A stretch of 64,000 nucleotides of DNA from Isoetes taiwanensis. Its lineage: Eukaryota; Streptophyta; Lycopodiopsida; Isoetales; Isoetaceae. The position numbers were made by a program, and so were the translations under genes. Shown piece by piece: positions 58,921 to 64,000 of the stretch (its first letter is position 1; every line of letters begins with the position of its first letter). The stretch covers positions 6,666,736 to 6,730,735 of the forward strand of contig JAJEKV010000032.1 of NCBI GenBank assembly GCA_021234155.1, read 5' to 3'. The notes below the pieces were generated by a model, which had not been told where the DNA came from, did no database searches, and was given only the letters and a program-made list of their open reading frames with translations.

Positions 58921-60691
58921 TAAATATCTACAACTCGCTTTGTCAAAATAAATATTCACAGCTTCTAAAAATGTCGAATCTCCTGGAAAATACAACAAAA
59001 AAGTGTTTGATTACAGAGCACAGATAAGCAACCCTCCTGCTTTTACATCCCTTACGATTGTCTCGATATGGAAACCCAACGAACATTTCAGACTATAAAA
59101 GATTGGGCAGATATATCAAGATGAACATCATATTCATTAACATCGGGAAATAGCTGCACATGAATCAGACCAAAGCTCCTGAAGAATTTTGATGATTGTA
59201 GAGAACATGACATGCAAGAAGTCTTCATTACCAATAAAAAGGTCCAACCAAGAACATGGCATTACTAGTGATAAGGGATGACTGAGACCTACAATTCGAT
59301 GGACTCTTAACTTACAAAGAGCGCCACCACAATTTTAACGCATTGCACAAGAGGTGTCTCGAGAACATCTTCGTCGCTGTGGAACTCAATATGCTATTGA
59401 TCTACTGTCGAAGCATCTACCTGCACTTAAAGCCAAAGTAAAGGTAAGTCTCTGCAGATGATGTAAAAAAAGGGGGAAGAAAGGTTGAAGAAGCTCTGAA
59501 ATATTCACTTGACCAAACTTTGTCTTGCCATCTTCATAATTCATTGTTAGTCTTCCAAACAACTGTTATGCAAGCTCGGGGGTATGGCTCAGAGGACTTG
59601 TAGAAAGAAAACATATGCAAATACGCAAATCCTGCAAAAAAGAACAAGACTTGAATTGAAACGTTTGTTAATTGAATAAGCTAAGTTAACCTTAACACAA
59701 GCTATTAAACTTCTTTAAAAAAAAATATTAACAAAGCATGTCTGTTGGTCACAAATAGTAACAACCCGATAAACCAAGAGTAACAAAAGATGCCGGACAA
59801 GTTCAAATCGGCCGGATAGGCCTGGCCACAAATTGAATTGGAAAGAACAAGCTAAATTAATTCAAAGATAAGCTAATAAAGCTGAAGGATGATCTTTTTT
59901 TAAAAGGCTATGATGGTAATATAGACGCACCAAAATTCTTTAGCGATGGTGGTAGAAGCTATAATAAGCTTTTTTTTCTAATCAATTGGATTTTGTAAGA
60001 CAAGTCTTTACTATTGGTTAGAGAAATAATCCTGAATATCCTAGACAGGAGTATCCAATAGAATTATCAGATTCTCAGAATTGGGAGGAACTAGAGAACC
60101 TGTCTTAGAGGATCAAGTTCCAAAGTTTAACGTTGTTTTGCTTAACCATGTTTGTAAGTTTTGCAGAAAGAAGAGTCCATTCATAATCGCAATTGCCACA
60201 AAATATAGATTTGAGGATTTCTGGACCTGGAAATAAATATTAGGATTATTGACCTAACTGCTCCAATGCACCCATCGCCATTGTTTGCTGGAAAAAATCT
60301 TGTCCTCTAGTTGTGCATGTTATAACTCTTTGTTAGCTGCAATTCAAACCCCGCATTTACTGTTAAGAAAGGGAAAAGATTAGTAATAAAAATTAGCGAA
60401 CAGTTCCCCCCCCGCCATAATGACTCTGGTATATTCTAGCACATAAGTATGCAAGTTATTTCTTGAAATGTTATATATCTTCGATCGCGCTGGCCTTTTA
60501 GTTAAAGAACGACCACAAATGACATAATTGATGGCTGCTCCCCTTGGTATATTCCTAGGATATAATGAAAAAATACTACACCTAGGCATGATTTTTTTCA
60601 CATCGAGAATTGGGCTAAGCTTTCGGCGCAGTTATGAATGGCGGTATTGGGTAAGCATTACTTCCCGCCTTAACCCTTAGAACCATAAGGC
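58921..60691. other. Non-coding gap
   Basis: AT-rich. It contains some TTTTTTT tracts and a C-run at 60408-60413. No gene or structured repeat recognised. Confidence 0.4.
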
Positions 60692-61003
60692 ATGGCAAGC
60701 AGGTCTGGTCATTCTGGCGCCTTAGAAAAGAAGTTGAACAAACTTGCACTGGAAAGGGAACTCGAATTCTGCAGACTTAGTGTTGACCTGATAACATGGA
60801 GAAGTTTGGAAGGGGAAATGGATCTGATTCCAAAAGGGGATACAATAGCTATCAGAGCCCAAGATTTCCCAAAAGAGGTGGAGGCTATGGACAAACTAGC
60901 TGCAGTCATGGAGACAATGATAGATCTTTTGTTCCTGAAACAGTACAGGACGAAGAATATAACTCTGACACAGATAATTTATCAGGTATCTTTGAACATA
61001 TAA
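60692..61003 (+). CDS. Short open frame of unknown function
   Basis: A 103-codon frame from ATG 60692: a hydrophilic, helix-like start (SGALEKKLNKLALEREL) and no known motif. An overlapping frame reads QSPRFPKRGGGYG, similar to Gly/Arg-rich linkers, so a frameshifted exon is possible. Low support. Confidence 0.2.
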   Translation: MASRSGHSGALEKKLNKLALERELEFCRLSVDLITWRSLEGEMDLIPKGDTIAIRAQDFPKEVEAMDKLAAVMETMIDLLFLKQYRTKNITLTQIIYQVSLNI

Positions 61004-61243
61004 GCTTGTAAGGAGACTTAGGCTATACTTTCTCAGATTTTATTCTCAAATATTACATGCATGAAATCTATGAAGTAAGTTACCATCAGACTAGCTTTAT
61101 TAGAACTCTCTATGAGCATTATACTTTGATTTTATGGGCCAATAAAAAGACCCACTTATGGGAATACTTACCTAGAACAATTCCTTTTTTTTTTCTTTAT
61201 GCAGTTTTAATGCTGTATCTATTAATTTTTTCTATTCCCTCTA

Positions 61244-61319
61244 CAGGCGCACGTTTGCTCTCTACAGGCGCTCTCCTTTGCTCTCTACAGGCGCTCTGAA
61301 ACCCTAGGCGCTCTGAAAG
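61244..61319 (+). repeat. Short tandem repeat of CTCTACAGGCGCTCT units
   Basis: CTACAGGCGC and GGCGCTCT recur four to five times, directly before the larger degenerate repeat array. Confidence 0.75.
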
Positions 61320-61329
61320 CCGGTCACAC

Positions 61330-62150
61330 GTTTTCAATCATAACTGGAGATCTGGAAGTCCGTTTCAGCCGAAATCTATTGCGTTGGAAAGCCATCTCAG
61401 AGTTCTTTCTATTGGTATGTGATTTGCATATGTTTTACTGATTATTTTACATCAGAAACACAGATTTCCGGGCTGCAAATTGGGGCCCCAAAAAAACCCT
61501 GAAGTGTTGCTGGTGCTGCCCAAACACTTTTGATCATATCTAGAGATCAAGAACTCCGTTTTTGCTGAAATTTATTGCGTTGAAAAGTCATCTCAGATTT
61601 CTTCCTATTGGTATATAATTTGTATATGTTTTGAATAATTTTTCCTCTGCAAAAACTCGAAGTTTCTGGCTGCAAATCGAGGGCGCAAAAAAAAACCATG
61701 AAGTGCTCGTGGTATTGTCCACATATTTTCTATCGTATCTGGCGGATTTTAATTCCGTTTCAGCTGAAATTTATCACGTTGGAAAGCTCCCTTAGTGATC
61801 TTTCTGAAGGTATGTGATTTGCATGTGTTTGAATGGTGTTTCCATAGCAAAAACACAGATTTACAGCCTGCACCACCACTTTGTGGTTCATATTACATTT
61901 TTCTTCATATCTCTTTCTCTGTGACTCGATTTCTCATGAAATTTATATCTTTGGAGAGCTCTCTCAGAGTTCTTTCAAAAATATTTTATGTTGCTAATGT
62001 TTAGACAGGATCTCAGAGCAAAAACAACAGATTTTCAGTGCTGGCTTTAGGGTTTCCATTGTTCGATTTTTCAGCACTATATACTTTTCTTCATATCTAT
62101 TGATCTGCAGCTCTGTTTTGGGAGCAATGCATATCATTGGAATTCTTGTT
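61330..62150 (+). repeat. Degenerate tandem array, four to five units of about 200 bp
   Basis: Each unit holds a TCATATCT-like start, CCGTTTCAGC(T/C)GAAAT, TTGGAAAGC, GATTTGCATATGTTT and AAAACACAGATTT-type words at corresponding positions. The array lies upstream of a gag-like frame, where some plant LTR elements carry tandem repeats. Confidence 0.65.
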
Positions 62151-62324
62151 CTGTGATGATTATAAAGACATATGGTTTGTACATGAGAGGTGAAAACAAC
62201 AAGTTTTTGCAACCCGATTTTAAGACGGGATTCAGAGGGTGTGATACCATCCAATCACCTTGGCTTAAAGCATCTACATGCTGAAACCTTGCGTGGGGCA
62301 GCCCAGAAGGGGAAGAACCATTGC

Positions 62325-62790
62325 TTATTTTCATTTCGCACAAGCCGCCGTGTGAAGGTGGCAGAGGTTGCACTAGAGGCTGCGCTTGATTTATGCACTT
62401 GAACACTTTCAGACAGGTGTCTGTAAGGTGAAAGAGCCTGCACTTGCTTCTTGCACTTGGAAGCCCGCTACCGCTTTCCGACGACACGCGTGGAAGCTTT
62501 TCGGACGGGCGCCCGTGAAAAGGACAGAGGTTGTGTGTCATCAAAGTTCTTGGAGGCTTTCGGACAAGCCGCGTGAAGGTGGCAGAGGTTGCACTAGAGG
62601 CTGCGCTTGATTTATGCACTTGAACACTTTCAGACAGGTGTCTGTAAGGTGAAAGAGCCTGCACTTGCTTCTTGCACTTGGAAGCCTGCGCCTGCTTCTG
62701 ACACGTGGAAGCTTTCAGACGGGCGTCTGTAAAAGGACAGAGGTTGTGTGTATCAAACAGACAAGCGTCTGTAGGGTGACACCGTATTCA
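62325..62790 (+). repeat. Palindromic minisatellite with a 228 bp higher-order period
   Basis: TTTCAGACAGGTGTCTGTAA and variants (GGACGGGCGCCCGT, CAGACGGGCGTCTG, CAGACAAGCGTCTG) occur about seven times; each is a small inverted repeat. Blocks 62341-62466 and 62568-62694 are almost identical, 228 bp apart. Confidence 0.85.
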
Positions 62791-64000
62791 TGGCAACTCC
62801 AGTGATAGAAGAGCCGGACGAGCCCTGCGTCCCTTCATCCAACCCCACAGATATGCATGTTGATGGTGCCGACACATGGTCCCCTCTACCTAGTGCGGAC
62901 TTGGGCAAAGAAAACTTCTACCGGGAGAGTACATAGATGCCATTCCCAATCGAGGCCGATGACACCGGGCAAAATTGACAGTGCACACCGAAAAGAGAAG
63001 CGGGCAAAGTCTCGCGGCAACAAGCATAGCTCGACAGGCATATGACAGATACTCTAGCCTAGCGGCAAGCCGTATCCGTGCTTCACCACCACCAAACCAG
63101 GTAGTTGAGGAGCACTGGAAACAGGTTCAAGCAATGGCAGAGGGCAACAGAGCTCGAATTGCTTGCTTGGCAGAGGAAATGCAGGCCTCCGCACCCAAAT
63201 TGCTCAAGAGGCGGTGGCTCTTGAAAAACAAAAGTGTTTCAAAGATGGAGACCAAGAGATACAAAGACTGGAAGATGGCCTTCGCCTAGTGCACTCTGAA
63301 AGGCAGAAGGATAAGAAGAATCTTGCTGACATGCAGGCCCACATAGATTCCTTGTACACCGCCATGGAAACCATGACACAGGACAAGCAACGTGTTGAGC
63401 AGGAGACAATGGTAACCATCTCCCGCCTTCGATCAGAGGCTGAGGAGGCTGCTATTGTGATGCAAAAAGTCCAGGTCGCTTTTGAAGAGAGCCAGTCACA
63501 ATTGAGAGCCCTTCAAAGTAGGGTCGAGACACAAGAAGTGGGTGCAATGAGCCCTATGCTGGACTCTCGCTTGCAGAAACTGGAGCATAACTCTGCAGCC
63601 CAAGACCGGAAGATGCAGGAGCTGAGGGCAGCCATTGCTGAACAAGGCAAGGGCCTCAATGCAGATGCTCATGAGCAATTGCAACGGTGCATGCGTGAAT
63701 TGACAAGGCAGCAACAATTTCAGCAGGAGCTAAGCTCCCGGCTTCAGGAAGGAGAGACCACTATACCTGCCACGGCAGTCCCACCTGCCCAAGAGTCTGC
63801 AAGGCGTCAGCCAGGGCCGTCTACTACTGCACCCCCAAGCCGCTCCATGCCACCCCCGCCCCAATGTAGGCCACAGCCTATGCCCCGCCGACAGCAAACA
63901 ACTCCTGTTGTGCCGGGCAGGATTGACCCAACAGTCAGAGAGCTCCAAGAGCTGAGGCGGAGAAGCCACAATGTGGTGGTAATGCGGCCCGACGTAAGAG
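62791..64000 (+). pseudogene. Coiled-coil gag-like retroelement frame, runs off the window
   Basis: An ATG at 62791 opens MATPVIEEPDEPCVPSS. The reading then changes frame twice (near 62930 and 63190) and continues from 63199 to the window end without a stop: AQEAVALEKQKCFKDG, then long heptad-rich stretches (DMQAHIDSLYTAMETM, VEQETMVTISRLRSEAEEAA, RLQKLEHNSAAQD) and a Pro/Gln-rich part (PPPPQCRPQPMPRRQQ). GC content is higher than around it. A long coiled coil before a proline-rich region, preceded by tandem repeats, fits the gag part of a plant LTR retrotransposon. No zinc knuckle or protease is reached, so this is an inference; a host coiled-coil protein is the alternative. Confidence 0.45.

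Noticed and set aside
62134-62664. Minus frame repeating MQALSPYRHLSESVQVHKSS twice
   Set aside because: This is the translation of the 228 bp minisatellite period, not a repeat protein.

Overview
The window looks like nuclear DNA of a land plant, most likely a homosporous fern. Protein-coding signal is sparse and eroded, introns are short with GT/AG borders, and transposons of many classes are nested in one another. The few recognisable host genes (a HAK/KUP/KT potassium transporter, pentatricopeptide-repeat fragments, an alpha-glucan phosphorylase fragment) are plant families. The pentatricopeptide style ('SPDAVTY..LK.CG...AIDKA..IH') resembles fern PLS-type proteins as I know them. No RNA gene, CRISPR array or bacterial-type operon is visible.

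Layout. (1) 1-8832 is copy A of a segmental duplication. It starts inside a minus-strand potassium-transporter gene and carries a remnant of a transposase. (2) 8833-18500 is a spacer between the two copies. It holds an unrecognised block with strong hairpins, the 3' half and LTR of a Ty1/copia element (12009-13535, minus), and an intron-bearing plus-strand locus (13760-18345) with coiled-coil, RING-like, FCP1/NLI-type HAD phosphatase and ULP1 (C48) protease segments. (3) 19204-42457 is copy B. It has a near-complete but frameshifted potassium-transporter gene, a degraded DDE-like transposase (about 22.6-25.0 kb), a 2 kb extra segment, and a 10.7 kb Helitron (31412-42143) whose precise empty site is preserved in copy A at 8510/8511. 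The Helitron contains a fold-back element that is itself split by a PIF/Harbinger-type MITE.

(4) 42420-48100 holds a full-length tRNA-type SINE with a 10 bp target-site duplication, a 0.35 kb sequence repeated three times, a glucan-phosphorylase fragment, and a 5'-truncated LINE flanked by unusually long direct repeats. (5) 49-55.2 kb is a hairpin-forming minisatellite followed by a strongly purine-biased, non-coding block bounded by identical 157 bp direct repeats. (6) 55.2-61 kb holds pentatricopeptide-like fragments, nested hairpins and a Helitron 3' terminus. (7) 61.3-64 kb holds degenerate tandem repeats, a palindromic minisatellite and a coiled-coil gag-like reading frame that runs off the window.

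Working together: little here forms a pathway. The window is mainly a record of transposition. Because two copies of one segment are present, several insertions and deletions can be read directly by comparing them. The strongest observations are the Helitron with its empty site, four Helitron-type 3' ends sharing one hairpin design, the RING/HAD/ULP1 locus, and an open frame that fuses the transposase C-terminus to the first exon of the potassium transporter. All similarity statements come from reading motifs by eye; no database search was run.
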